Made by a program: the position numbers and the translations under genes
Shown: piece by piece, positions 44,081 to 59,000 of the stretch
Layout: each line of letters begins with the position of its first letter
How positions within the stretch are numbered: position 1 is the first letter of the stretch
NCBI GenBank assembly: GCA_964036275.1
Contig: OZ038439.1
Coordinates: forward strand, 16,414,330-16,478,329
DNA length: 64,000 bases
From: Litoditis marina
Lineage: Eukaryota > Nematoda > Chromadorea > Rhabditida > Rhabditidae
Direction of reading: 5' to 3'
The notes under the pieces: generated by a model
Database searches by the model: none
Told to the model about the DNA's origin: nothing
What the model saw: only the letters and a program-made list of their open reading frames with translations

Positions 44081-47000
44081 ATGTCGGAATCGGAGATGGA
44101 AAATCCTCTGCTGAGGGACGAGTTCAGGGGAGGAATGGTGAGTAAAAAATCAATAACAAGAGGATTATTTATTTTTGAGGATAGAAATTAAACTGAGTGA
44201 AGAAACATTACTCCAACATGTGAAAAAGAAATCCTGTCTGCAGGAGAATTCACTCGAGATCAAAAGTTGGAATGTTATCATTGAGAACAAACTACAAATA
44301 TAGCATTTCTTCCACCAATCCCGATTTTTCCTTGCCACCCGGGAATCTATTCGTGTTTTGCGCGTCACTCCGCTTCATTTCTATTTGATCTACGATATTT
44401 GACTGCTGTCAATTGCATCGTGTGCGCCAGAACTGATATTCGCAATCGCTTAACACATTTTTTATTGCGGCTGTCGGAAAATTGATAGTTTTTATGATTT
44501 TTCAAAAGGGGAGGGTAGTTACCTGGGAAAAAGCGACATTTTTCCTGATTTAACTATACACCTTCTAGAAAACATTTAGTTGCGGTTTAATTTGTGAAAA
44601 TGACTTGTTAGAACAGAACATGAGTTTTCTCAATTTTTTACTAATATAATGTACTCAATAAAACACACCTTACCCCTGGTCAAATTTGAATTTGAACGTT
44701 AATTCAGTTTTTGCGATCGAATTATCCTAAATAAGCGTTCTAGGTGGTTATCTGAGGTTATTCGTCAGGCATCTTGTCATCACATTGAGGTCACGCAGCG
44801 GACCATCTTGAGATAACAACTTTTGGCAGCTAGTCCCACCTTTTCACCAAAAGTTCTAGTTTTTTTCAGTCCCGATTTGACCTTTCAGTAACGATTGTCT
44901 TTTCACAAACTTCATTCTCTAAAGTTGTTCTTTCCGCGCATTCTCGTTGTTTTTTTTAGGATGTTTCGGTTATTTTTTCAACAAATAATCGATTTTGCAA
45001 ACAACGAACAACGCCAAAAAACTTTTTTTTTCACAAAATTCGATTTTGTGTAGATTTCAACTCATATCAGAATGCGTGACCTCGCCGCAATGCAGCCTCG
45101 TTTGCTTTCAGTATTCAAATCAAATGTTGTAAACGACACTATACATCACGCGCCTCATTGCGACTGCGCGCGAAAGTACGGTGTCAGGTTTTTCTTCTGT
45201 GTACATATTTAGAACTCCGGTAATCCCACAAGTCCGTACAAGAAATGTTTCGTACAAGAAATGTTTCGAGGTTCTGAACAAGAAAACTAGGTTTTTTATT
45301 AATTAAACTGTACAGCATTCTTCAATTTCGGTATTCAACCCAGCTTAACTTACTTCAGCACTAAAGTTGGACATTTTATTCTTTTTGAATTTCTATATAA
45401 TGTTCAAAACTTTTGGCCTCTGAACTGAAGTTAAACATTTAAAACTAATAATTCTATATGATCGTATTATTTTCACATCCCATTAGTTTCTCACCCCAAT
45501 AGATGTGAAGAGTGTTGACCCTATTTGGGCAAACACACTCAAATTATGCTGTCGCCTCGGCTATCTAACAAAACATAGCGTCAGTCTAGATAAAAATCGG
45601 GGTTCATAATTTTTGCTGTGTGATCTGAGCAGTTAGAACTTTGTTATAGTGATGTTTTCACTATATTTATTCGTCAAGTAAAAGGTATAATCAGGTGCAG
45701 TGTAGAAATACATAGATAGAGAAAAAAAAGACTTATTTGGTTTACTTCAATTCCTTAGTCGAAAAAGAGTACCTGTGGTAAAAAGTGGTGGGCACATTTT
45801 TTCAAAAAGTTGGTTTTAGTGAATGGATAGTGAATATTTATGCAAAAACCGACAACACGTTTGTTTATCGGAAATATTAGTTTAGAATAGAATAGAATAG
45901 AATGTTTATTTGCGATTGAACACGTGTCTTTCCACATTGGTATATGTGGCACTACAAACTATGATTGTAGATTTAGTTGTTTGGTTGATATCGATTTTTG
46001 CAGCACGACACAATCACGGAAGTTGACCTGTTCTTCGAGAACTGCTCTTCGCTCTACAATCTCATACTCGACTCGATACACGATCTATCGTGCAAGGTAC
46101 GATGTTTTCTTTTCCCCTCTTTTTCTCTTCCTCAATTCTGCTCTTTTTCTGCTTTCATGCATGTCTCTGACTCGCAGTCTTCCAACCTCTCTTTTACTCT
46201 TCATCTCACGCTCGCATTATCTCAATTTCGCGCTTATCTCTGTTTTACTAATTTGAATATATTTACTTTACATTTTTCAACCAGCGCTTTCCATACATAG
46301 TTCTATCCTTTCATACACCCAGAGTATTCTATTTTCTCTTTTTTCTCCCTACCTCCCCTCCCTCCCACTATCTCTACCTCATACTTTCTCTTCTCATCCT
46401 TCTTTCTCGTTAACATTTTGTGCTTGCTTTTTCTCATCAAAGTTTCCATCCTCCCCCTTTTAGTGTATTTCTATTTCCGAGTCGCCGTTCCAATGCATTT
46501 TATAGCCGTTGACCACCCAACCTCCGCCATAAAACAGTGTTAATCAGCACAGCATTTGCCATGCTGTACACTGAGAATACTAATACTGACACAGCGATAA
46601 CTATTGACACCGTATCTGTCAAATAATCTTATAACTATAACCATGTGCTCGTATAACTATATTGTATAACGTATAACTTTTCTATAGACCCCACCATGAA
46701 ACAGTGTGTACACTACGTAAGAATACTCGTACTGCGATCACTGCTTTGTACGTCCTAGCTCGAAAAGTACTTCACTTTCACATCATGTAGAGTAATTTAT
46801 AGGTCGCTAAAAACTGTTAATCAACATTTGCCACGATGTACACTATGGAAGGATACTGACACAGCAGTAACTATTGACACCGAAGCTCCATTTTGTGCTT
46901 TGTAGTTCAACAAGTACATCATTTTTTACATACATCACTCACCTCCCACGCTCACGAGCCATGTTATGGGCTCTCGAGTAAGCTAGTTCTGAAAGAGCAA

Positions 47001-50000
47001 GTATTATGTTTATTCTGCTTTTTGATGTTTTATATATCATAAGAGGACACACCGTGTTTAACATTCAACTCGATCGTTCACTCGATCATCTGGTATCTTG
47101 TCTGGCAGGTTACAGGTTACAGGTCACTTCAGGCGGCGTAGCAATCCGTCCAACCTCATGAGAAGTTCATATGAGTTTCTCATGGGAAACTTCATGGGCT
47201 ACTCGTGAACTTTGAATGTTGTGGCATAGAAATCAATAGATTCTCATGAGGAGCTTGTGCTATTAGCTCATGATATATCTCATGAGGTGTTTGAGGGATT
47301 GATACGCCACCAGGCCATATTGTCGCTGTTCCGCCAAAGCTCCGAATCTCAGTTGAGCCTGTTTGTACGCAATTGTGCGTGTATCGGTTGCGTAGCTCGT
47401 GTCCCGTAGTAATCCGAAACTTCCTATTGTTTCCTGCCATATGGAATCGCGCTTGTATAACACTGCACATGAGAGTCTTATTCCTAAAAAGATATAGTCC
47501 TTCTCATTCCTACGTGTACTCCTTTAATATGAACTATTACATTCTGCAATTCGGAACTGCGACAGCAATAAATGACTGCACTTGATACGATAGTCACTTT
47601 CATCGTTACGTATTTTTCTACAGTACCACCTATTATCTTCTGTCTCTCGGAATAGTTCGCAATATAGGACTGCACACAGTCTTCTCAGATATAGTCGTTT
47701 TCATTTCTACGCGTACTCCTACAGTATGAACTACTTATTCTTGTAATTTTTAACTGCGCTCGCAATACAAGACTGCACACAGAGACACGGTCTTGTACAT
47801 AATTCATTCACATGTCAAGTTTTTCTGAATATGTCGATAAATTCGCTTAGTGACCTATTTTCGATCAGAAGACTGCAGTTTGGTCGTTTTTATCTATACT
47901 TTGGTACTGTAGTGTAATCATAATTTCGCAACCGAATTTCGAGTTGATACAAAAACTCAAAACCAATCTGTAGATCAGAGTACCGTTTCTCCGTCCAATA
48001 AAGAACAACAAATTTGGCTGCTTACTTTTCCTTGTTGGATGATTTTTATTTCTAAGTACCTTAACAAAGACTATCGCAATCAGATAACTTCAGTTGTAAA
48101 CTTATATTTTTATTCAGATGTTTCATTGTTTGGTTACCTCATTTGGATCTGGTTAGTCTTTGATGAATTCTGGCCACTTGCGTTTGCTCTGTTTTCCGGT
48201 TTCGAGTTAATCTTAGACAAACTATACGCGATTCGAAGCCAATACCACTGCTCCGTTTCGCACGTTTTGTTGACATTTCATATTCAGTCTCTTCGAAACA
48301 ATAACAGAAGAATTGGAAAGTTTTATCCTTGAAAAACGATTCTAGAGCGCTCTACAAGAAAATCTGTTTACGAATACTTTTAAAACATCGGGGAGAAAGT
48401 TGTTACCCATCATCTGTGTTGTGTTCGAGTTATTTTTTCTTCAAAACACCACCGAAGTTCAGCGAGATCCAACTCAAACACAGCAGAACACTGAAACATA
48501 TACGCCATTATACAAGTTGATTATATACAGAGTGTGGAATCAGATCTAAAATTTCATCAGAAATTCGATCCTCATCCCGAAATCAAAGTGGCCCATGCAT
48601 ATTTGATCTCCTCTAATTGAGGGGACCTCCTCATTACGTGCTTAGCATGTAACCCACCACCATCTTAGTGAATATTCATATAAGAAGGCAGAGCTGGGCG
48701 GAATCTGCGAAATTCAGCTCGATTTTGATATGAGCCAATATCCTAGTATAACAAAAACTGATAATAAAGTTTTGAAATGTTGTATTCCGGGTTCCTAGGG
48801 ATAGTAATCAACATATTCTGTCATCATAGTGAGTATGTACCTCTTATATAATATTGGAAGTGCTCCATTTGGTTCAATTTTATTATTTACTAGGTTTTCC
48901 TTTTTATTTTTATACTGTAGGAATAGAACATTCATTGTTGGATTATAATGTTAATTGAGTTCTCTGTTTCAAGTTGAGAATATGAACTTGAATCTGGGAA
49001 GATGTGTCTATTTGATAGAGAGTCTGGTCAGTTATTTCGCGCCGCGCAGCTTATGTCAAAAGTCAACAGAAGACGTATCATATGCGAGACAATACAACCA
49101 CTTGTCACGTCTAGAAACTACTCAAACTTTGCTTGAATCTCTATTTAAACTGTAAAACTTTTTTGACATTATTTTCTGGTCAGTTTTCATAATTGATTTA
49201 AGTACGTCTTGAAAAATGTGCGAGACAATACAAGCACTTGTCACGTCTGGAAACTGTTCAGAATTTGTTCAAATCTCTGTAAAATCTTATTTTTTTATAT
49301 TTTTGGATACTTTCGCATTTGACTTGCATAGGTTTCCGTACATTTTACCTGAAAAATTTGGCCTTAAAAGTTGGAAAACTGTTTGGAAATATCAGAGAGA
49401 TGAAGTGTATCTGCATCTCTGTAAATTGCATATTATTTGTCAACAATTCGTGAAATTGCTGTGTGGGTCGACCAAATTATTTCCGCAGTTCCTTTCCGGT
49501 ATGAGGTGTGCGACTCACCTGGAAGAGACAATGACAATGCTAGATTATTCGAGATATGAATATTCATAATTTGTGTATTTACTTTTTTTACACTCATCTT
49601 CAGATTGAATTAAAGTGGGAATATGCTCAACGAGTCATTACAATTTTACATCGTTGCGCGCTGGTATTGCATTGTAAGTGAGCTAGTATGTCTATCGTTC
49701 CTCTTTGGTTTTCAAAACTATGCTGTAGCCATATATTTATTTTTTTGTGTAGCTTTCGCACCAAACTTTCTATTGTCGTCTCGTCAGTACTTGATTCCCT
49801 ATGCATTCCCTCTTTTTTTGGAGGCCAGGCAGTGCCACCCAACTAACAGAGAAATCATACTTGTAAATCAGAGTTATGTCGTCCCCAGTGACCTAAAAGA
49901 GTTAAAATGAGTTCGAGAATGCCGGAGAAAAATTCAGTGTAGAATTAAATAGATTCTATTCTCATTGGTATTTTTGCACAAATCCTGAGCTATTCCTTTA

Positions 50001-53000
50001 ACTTTCTGAAACATTCTTTTCAGGAACCCATTCAAAGTATTTGCCGAACATGAACCCTTTTAGGATAAACTATTTTACTTTCAATGAGCATCGTTCGATG
50101 TGTTTTTTTCTCGAAGTTTGTGCGAGATTTATTTCCTGCGAAAAAAAGTTATGCAGCCTTCGGCAGTAGATCATGTCGAACAATCAATCAAACTGGAAGT
50201 AAACGAATTTATCTCGAATTTCCTTGTCATTCATCTCGTATATTCTATCTCAAGAACTTGACCTTTACAAATTGATGTTCAAAATTATAATGAATAGAAC
50301 ACTAAAAATGCATCTTTTTTCTCACGTTTTGCTCCGAAGTGTCTACATCTGACTCACTCTGTCTATATAAAAGCTAGACACATCTATATAGTTTCGTTTG
50401 TGAGTGTATTAGAATGGGAAAAGTGTACAAATATAATGCTTTTCAACAGGGCCATCAACATATGTTTCTATTCAATGTTTCAACTGAGGCAGCTCAGGAT
50501 TTATGGTCGATTGTAACAAAAGAGAGGGGGCTAATATACAGAACTGACGGCTAGAGTCATTAATAACCCGCAGGCCACGTTAGTGGATTAGGGTATAAAC
50601 AATTGCGGCACACGATGGGTCACAATACTCTCTTTCCGTCTCACTCTTCTCTCCCTTTCTCTCTCTCTCTCTCTTTTTCTCACTGGCCTATCTCGAATCG
50701 TTACTTCGTACTTTCCCGCGCCCGTCTTCAAATCCTATTCTTTTTACCTCTCGTTCTTTTTATTTGCATGTGTATCCTGTTGTTTTCTAACCAAATTAAA
50801 CTATTGACTGAACACTACTCGTTCAATTCACACCAATCGAGCATCATCTCTGTTCTCTTTTTGTATTGTTTGCCTTTCTTTCTCCTCCACTCCTTTTGGC
50901 GCCAAAACACTCATAAACGAACACATCGCCTGACAGCTATTTTCTCCGTCATCTACAATTGTAAACCGTTATTTTGTTTACTATTTCTTCTAGAACTAAG
51001 TACGTTTTAATTAGTGAGAATTTCGCCCAAATGTAGAAATGTGAACCACCATAAACAATACGAACGTTACTAGTCGCCATTTTTCTTTTTCGATGCGCTC
51101 TTCACGTGTCACCTGCCTGAATTCTTGAATTAGCGTGATGTGAAGTTTCTCTACAGTGTAGTATTGTTCCTCCGATTTCATTCTAGAAAGTTTGCGGGAA
51201 TGACTGATTACGCTTATGAATGACTAATACACGTTCTCAAATGCTACAACGGTGAAGTGTTGCTTATGTTCTATACTACGTAGGTAGTAGGATTTTGAGT
51301 CTGGTTTTTTCAAACATTTTCCAATTATTCATTAATTGTTTGAAAAGCCCACGCATCAACTTATTCTATAGTTAGTTGTTTTCGAAACCTGGAAAACGAA
51401 TTCAACATAGTCTGTTCCGAAAAAATTGGTGCTAGTGTCACACGAAATGCGACAACATTCACTTGCGTGACAAAAAAAGTTGTTTTATTTTCTGATCGAC
51501 TGTAACTCCATTTCGATCTGTGCTCAGTCATTAGATACTTGTCGGTATAGTCTATGCCATCCAATGCTACTATTACGCAACCAGACCCCCCTCAACCCTC
51601 AACCCAGGTCAGGCGTCCTATGCATTGTTTTGTTAAGCGTCCTAATTTTGTTTAATATCTTTACTCATTTCCAAACTCTGTTTTGTGAACAATATAATAC
51701 ACTTGGTTTTGCTAATTTAGTCTCGACGTTTTTGGCGTTTTTAGTTTGTGAATAAAATCCTATATACCTTCGACTTTCTACGACTACGACTACGGGACTT
51801 TCGAATCATTTTGCAATAATTTTGTATTCACACTTTTGGATTCATTTACGATTTCAATAAAGTATTCTATTCTATTCTAACTCTGACTCCTTTGTTTTTG
51901 TTTCATACAGCATGCCATGCTTTACGTCAACACTCTTTGAAACCTAACATGTTTTTGTAAGCGATAGAAATAGTTTAATTTTCGCATGTGTAGGGTAAAC
52001 AACCGAATCGAACGTTTTTCGTTTCTCAGAGTCATAAATTCTGCCAAATTCGTGTTTGTATTTGCCTTCTTTTCTATGCTCTCCACGCTTGGATTCCTAC
52101 CTGCAAATGCCTGTTCTGAAACGATTCAATGATTTCATGCAAATTTTATGCCAAACTGTACTATCATTACAAAAAGAAACTATTCGACAAGCTTTGTAAT
52201 CTCGGAATATTGTTATTTAGAAGAAATTATCTTGATTCTTAAGCTAATGCAGGGACTTTTCATGGCGCGTTTCATGCAAATTTCATGCTAAACTGTACTA
52301 TTATTGAAAGAAAACTAGAAAAAACTATTGGACAGGTCTTGTAACTGATAAAGATAATGCTCTAGCCACGGTTTTTTAGAATCATGCTCAAATTTTGATG
52401 ATTCATTATAAGTTTTGGTGAAAGTTTTCTACCTATTATTTTGAGTTGTTAAGATTACAAGTTTTGTGTTGTTCAAAGTTACCGTTTTAAAATTATGTTT
52501 TACTGCATAAGTGATGTGCTCTGTCTCTGAAGATTGTGTGGTTGTTTATAGTTTGTTTCTGCTACAGTATCGACTTTCTCCTCCAACAGTACCCCTTTTG
52601 TACCATCTGTGTGTCCCTTTGACCACATGTTGTAGTAAGTAGCCGCTATTTCTTTAGTCGATCCGCCGATAATGGGATAGAATCTTCTTACATAATTAGC
52701 ATATTCTCTGACTAATTGTACCTTCTTAGATCGAAAATTGGTAAGAGAGATTATTATTCTCTCTCTCTCTCTCTCCTTCTCCCTCTCCCTCTCTTTCTCT
52801 TTTTTATGTTTCTTTCACTCTACTCTAATACGAAATGCACCAATGGTTCCTTATCTTAATCTGCTTGCTAATCTTGCCACCAATTCAGAATTCCAACGTG
52901 AATTAAATGTTTCATTTATTCTATAATTACATTCGTTCTCTCATTCGGCAGGTAGTCTCTATATTTCCATTTACCAGAATCTTTCCTTCAATCTGTCAAA

Positions 53001-56000
53001 TATTCTGGTTTTCAAGTTTTTGCAACTGCAGTCGTAAACTTGATAAATTCAGCAATTTCTTGAGGAACCAATTTAATTATTGACTCGAAAACTAGTCTCG
53101 TGCTAGTAAACAGCAATCAAAAATGATATTAGAGTAAATTACATGTTTTACGACCTTGTTAAAACCACTAAAGTTTGGCCTCTGCACGCTGTACGAATTT
53201 GACTTGTGCATGACCGACAGTAAAAAAATGTTTTTCTTTAATCACGAAAACATCCAAAATTCCGTATTTAGCAGTCAAAATGGCCTTCTCCTGAAAATGA
53301 TAATGATCAAGTGTATTAGTGAAAACCTCAACACTTCACTTTATACTACGGTGTCACTATTTTTGCTGTGTGTGCCGTTCACGTTGCTACGTGAAACCTC
53401 TTTAAGATTTGAAACTAAAGATTAAAGAATGGCCAGTTCAATAACAAACTAACCCAGTGGACTTTCTATGAAAATTAGTAAAGTTCGTAATTATTATATT
53501 AGAAAACACAAAACCTAGGTGTCGCCATTTTTGCTGTGTGTGCCGTTCACTTTGCTCCGCGAACCCTTCTATTGCTCTGTTTTGATTGTATTACTCTCTC
53601 CCATTTGCATACCCATTGTTGTTCCCTAATAGATACGTCGAAGAGTATGCCAGACAGACACCGGAAGCTCCCTAGTTGGCAAGAAAAGATGATTAGTTAT
53701 TCTATAATCTTCCATAATCTCATTTAAATAATATCATCTTGCAAATGCTGTTGATGTTTCAATCAGAATTCCTCTTTTCTGAGCAAGAATCCAATTTTAG
53801 ATTCTTCCCAGTTCATCTTGATATTGTTTCGGAACAACTTGTTTCATTCCTGCTCACTCACACTGAAGTTTCGCCCTACTTCTATTTGATCAGAACAGTG
53901 TTTCTGGCTTGACATCTGATTAATCGAATCATTTTCATTCCTCGGAGGTTTTGTCGTCTTACCACTTTAATTCAAAACTTGGAACAATGAAAAATGCAGG
54001 AAAGCAATCAAACAACGTTGCTTGGTTATTCTTTCATTGTTTCATAATTTGCCGTATTTTTTTATCAGAAGACCACAATTCTGCGGTGGCTAAAGACACT
54101 AAACAACATACTTTCCGATAGCTCCAGCCCGTTCAACATTGTTCAATTGTTTTCTCTGTGTTACTCATCAATCCTATCTATCCGAGCAGCTCATGGGGTC
54201 TTACTTATGTTCAATTTTACTTCGAGAGAAATAACAGAAACAATCTATTCATTAACAAAAACCCATGATTCAATACAGCTGGTCGCTCTATAGCTCCTGT
54301 CTGTTCGATAGCTCCGGCCCGCTCAACACAATCAAATTGTTTCTCTGTGTTGCTCATCCTGTAATGAATCCTATCCATCTAAGCAGCTGATGGGGGTCTT
54401 ATTCGGATTGTTTGTACGGCCACCCGCGTGGATTAATTAAAGGACCATCTCATTAAGACGATCGTGGCGGGATAAGCAGAGACCACCCATACACACGTAA
54501 TATCTTAATCCCCGGTTCCATGGCATTCCGCCAAATCAAAGAAACGCAGACATTCGGCGTCTCTCTGATCTATGTTGTGTCTCGCTGAAACTTTCGTGCA
54601 ACTATAGACTGCACTCTCTTCCATTTCGATTTTTCTCAATTGTGTTCGTTCTAAGTCCTCTCTCAGCTCATCTGAATAGCTGTTCATACCTCGTATTTAT
54701 TTTCGATTTTGCTCTTGGTTTCATAACTCAGCTCATCAAATCAAATCATATATTCATTACACAGTGTGTAATACCGGAACGAACGTTTTAAACGTGAAAG
54801 TTGGACAAATGTGTATATTGTTCCAATCAGTTTGATTATAATTTCCACATATGTGTTTCTTAACTAGATTTAACATTATTTTCTAACGGTGATCTAATAA
54901 AACCGGAAATCCTGAATCTTGACTGGAAATTTGCCGTGTTAGTAAAAAAAATCTTTTCTATACATTTCGGTGTTTTCATATATTTTCGTTCCAGTCCATA
55001 TCATGCCAGCAGTTGGATGAGATGTCCTGTGCTCTAACCGAAGCTGGAAAGAGACTCACAATCGATTATCCAGATATGGAAGGTGAGGAAAACAGATTTT
55101 ATGGATTGTAATTTTTGAACTTCGTTCAAATAAGATACTACTCATCATTATATGTTTTAATAACAGGCATTTCCTGTTGTTGTAGCTGACCTTGCAACCT
55201 TCTTCTATAGATTGCCCATAAAAATTTGTGTAAAAGTTTTGTATTACGAGAATAATTTGACTAAACGCAGAGACTAATTCTTTGTCGATCTCGATCTCGA
55301 TACACGCGAATATTTCACTAAGTTCGATCGAAAAGATCTATGAGTAATAACGAACTTTTCTGTTTTCCAGGTACGGTAGGATTGCGTATCAACACTATCA
55401 GCTCGGCCATGGAGCAGTTGAAATTGAGAAGAAACGCCACATCGGATACGGAGTCATGTAGTGGGTTGTCGTTTTTGAACCTTTTTAATCTTCAGTGAGC
55501 ACAATTGAGTTGTTGTTTGGTCCTAAACACAGTATCATTACCGAACTTTGCCAACGATACTACGGGTTCAAACTACAAACACAGCAGATTGGAATCGTGA
55601 CTTCCTTCTGAGCGACGGCACTCGTAGTATAGACGGTGACCATATTTGAGTTGTCGATCTGTATTCGCAGCAGAAATAGCAGAGTACGAACGTCGAATCA
55701 AGCTACAAATAGAGAAGGGCCACATGAAAAGAGCTGCAGTTAGATTTTCCCTGAGCAACCACCATAAGGTTTTTCCCACGAATATATGAGTTGGAAAGCA
55801 CAAACGGAAGTAAAGAATGCATTCAACTCAAGTTAGAATGTCAAAATAAATTAGGGCAAACTTTCTCTCTAATATCGGCAATTTTCAAAAAAAAACTTTA
55901 GATGATGCATAAACCACGTTTTTTTAAGTAGATATGTAATTTGTAGTTGTAGCTTTGCAGTTTCACGTAGAATTCAATGACTGAGTTATTAACTGGTCAG

Positions 56001-59000
56001 ACTTCAACAATCTCGCTGAGATGTGAACAGAATACTCCAGTCAGTACATGCACGGTGTCACTAAATTTCTTCTGTGTCAGGCTCTCGTTCGAACGCGACT
56101 TCGGAAATTCGTTCGTGGATCCACTCCATGGAGAATCGATTGAAGGAGCACGAGGGGATTCTGAAGCAGCGAAAAACCCATTCACCGGCCATGACGAAAC
56201 TTCTCGCAGACCAACAGGTACAGTTATTGATTGATTATTGATTGTTTATCGATTATTTCAATGAATTCGACTCAATAGACTAATCAGGTAGCAAGTCTCT
56301 CAAACGCCGACTTGAGCTCTGAGTGGTTGAAAAATAATGATTATAGAAACGTGAATACTGTATGGTTTACGGGATGTATAACCGGTGTGTAACAGTATAA
56401 CGGTGAAGTTTAGTAAATCTCCCCCATGATTATTTCTCTACTCTGCAATGTCCCGGTCGGTGTATCTCGAAGAGATGTTTCCAATTTTCTGCACAAGTTT
56501 TTGCCTGAAAGGAATTCCACGAATGTGGCTAACTTTCCTAATCGCGTCTTGAATTCGACTAATTTAATCAAACATTTCCGTTTCCTGCGCTCAAGGTTAA
56601 ATTTTGGAAGAATTTTGATTTCAAGAGCAAAGAATAGTGTAAAATGGTTTGAGTAGTTTTTGCGTGCTGGCCAAATTAGTGACCCCACTTGCAAGTGTAG
56701 TTCACTTCAATTATTTTCTGTGAGGTGAGAGAAAAATCTTGAGTGCTCTCCAAGCTTAACGAGAAAATCATGCTTACAGTAGTTGATGTTTTCGAGCAAC
56801 TTAACGAAATTTGAGCCGATTTGGATCTGAAAAATATGTTCGTTCATCAAGTTATATACTCGAGTTATGTTAATTCAGTTGTGCAAAGAAACAGCGAAAT
56901 CATGCCGAAATTTTGAACAACAAAGAATATATATGGTTTTTTATCCGAAATATCAAAAAAACATGTGTCACCCTTTGTTTTGCGCGGTCTCTCGCGTATT
57001 ATTTGAACAGTGCCAATTTATTCCAATCGCTACCCTCTAATCCGTCAGGTTTGCGAGCGCCGAGTTGAATTTCTAGTTGAAATTGTGTTTTGACCAACTT
57101 AAAATAATCCAAATTCTCAGAAACCCGTGATTCGATCTCTAGTATACTATTGGGCCGAATTTATTGTTGAAATTGTGTTTTACAGAATTTAAAATACTTT
57201 CTAAATATAGCTTCAACAGTATATTTTTCTGTTTTTTTTTTCTTCATAACAAATTCAATACTCTCAATTATGAGATGATTCGGAGCATAAATTCACGTTC
57301 ACTTTGAAGTTTAGAGCATATTTTGGTATTTATTGATTATGATTCTGGATGAATAGTGTAAATTCAAATACTGATTTCGATTTTCTGACCTCACAATCTC
57401 TCAAACCCTCCAATTAGCGCATTTTGTATATAAATTTCCATTAGTTGCGCAGGTGGTGGTAGGTAGGTGTTTCCTGCCAGTTTTCTGTGTGGGAGGTCTA
57501 ATTAACACCTTAGTGGCACGACTGGGAGGTCGCACGCACACCCTATCGAAGGTCTAAAACACATCCGAATACTATTTGCTTTTTTTGTTAGAGAATTCAT
57601 CTTTTTCTAACGTATTGACAATACCTTTCCTGATATAACTTGCATATTTTCATCTTTTTGAAATATGTAGTTACTTACAGTTACACAGTTACAGAGAATT
57701 TTCGAGATAGGTTTGAGTATTGAACGTAGCGATTCCGTCCAAAGGTTAGGTTATTAAAATATTTTGACAGCATTTTTTTCTCTCGTTCAGTCTGAAAGGT
57801 CTTAGAGTTGATAGTGTTTTTCAAGTCACTGTAGAACTATTATCCCTTACTTGGACTAGCACAGAGCCCTTTACTATATGACCTTGTCTTCTGTTTATTC
57901 CCCATTAGTATCTCAATTTTCGTCTTAAGACCCCACATCTTTCCGCCCTTTAATAGTTTGCACCTGGCTGGTGCGCATCTGCTTTTTGACACACAGTTAA
58001 CAGTTCTGTACTGACACGCGCAGCTGGTTACAGACGTTTCGCGTTTTATAGTCGATGCCCGATGAAAAACATACAGCTGAAAATATTGCTTAGAAACAGT
58101 CATATAAACCAAATAGTCCTCTGTAGATGCTGAAGAAGTAGATCAAAGAACTCTCACATCTGAGTAACACAACTAGCTTATTTCGTTACCGCACGGGTTT
58201 GAGAGTAAACGGTGCTGGTGTTGTGCACAGATCATTTTGGGATAGACTTGTTCGAAAAAAGATACTATCCGGTTATAGATTTTTACTATCCGGTTATAGA
58301 TTTTTAGCCACCTGATCTACCAGTTATTGATTTGTATATACTTGATCTACCCTGTTATCGATTGCCAGATACCTGATCTACCGTATGTATCTCGATTTTC
58401 CACTCGAATGTGTACTAACACGAGCCCTAATCCGCCCGGGCGCACTGTTTATATACACATATCAATCAAACATCTTTATCTGCCGCGCAGAGATGCGCCG
58501 ATGACTTGAGTTGTTATTACACGTAGTCGTAGTATAGTTCTATCCGTTCTTACGTGAATTGCACGTTACACGTAAACATCACGGTGTTGTTACACGTAGA
58601 CGTAGTATAGTTCTTCCATTCTTACGTGAACTACACGTTGTGGACGTTAGCAATTACGTGGTCTCGTAGTCACAGTTTACTTCTTCCGTTCTTACGTGAG
58701 AAGCGAACTATACGTCGTAGTCATACGTTACTTAATCACAGTGCAATCAGTGTGACGGTAACTAATATGGTTCCCATACTTATTAGTTCACTCTCATAGC
58801 TCATTACTCTCAGATTCCCGAGTTAAGGTGACTGCCATAAAAAGTCAAACTCGAACACCGTCACAGTCACTTTCACGTACTTTCATAACGTAGCGGTTCG
58901 AAACTTATACATCCAACAACTCATTAAAATTTGCAGGTAAGGAAATTGTTTTTTCTGTGTAGGTCAAAATCTGCAATCTTGTCCAAACTTGTGGTTGATG

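Noticed and set aside
49216..49569. 117-codon plus-strand frame
   Set aside because: It crosses a local tandem duplication, shows no domain, and lies in a long intron without matching splice sites.
49623..49910. 95-codon hydrophobic frame
   Set aside because: Plausible-looking but no homology and no initiation or splice context; likely chance in AT-rich DNA.
54505..54687. 60-codon acidic minus-strand frame inside intron 2 of the spectrin-repeat gene
   Set aside because: Protein-like composition but isolated, no homology recognised and no splice partners.
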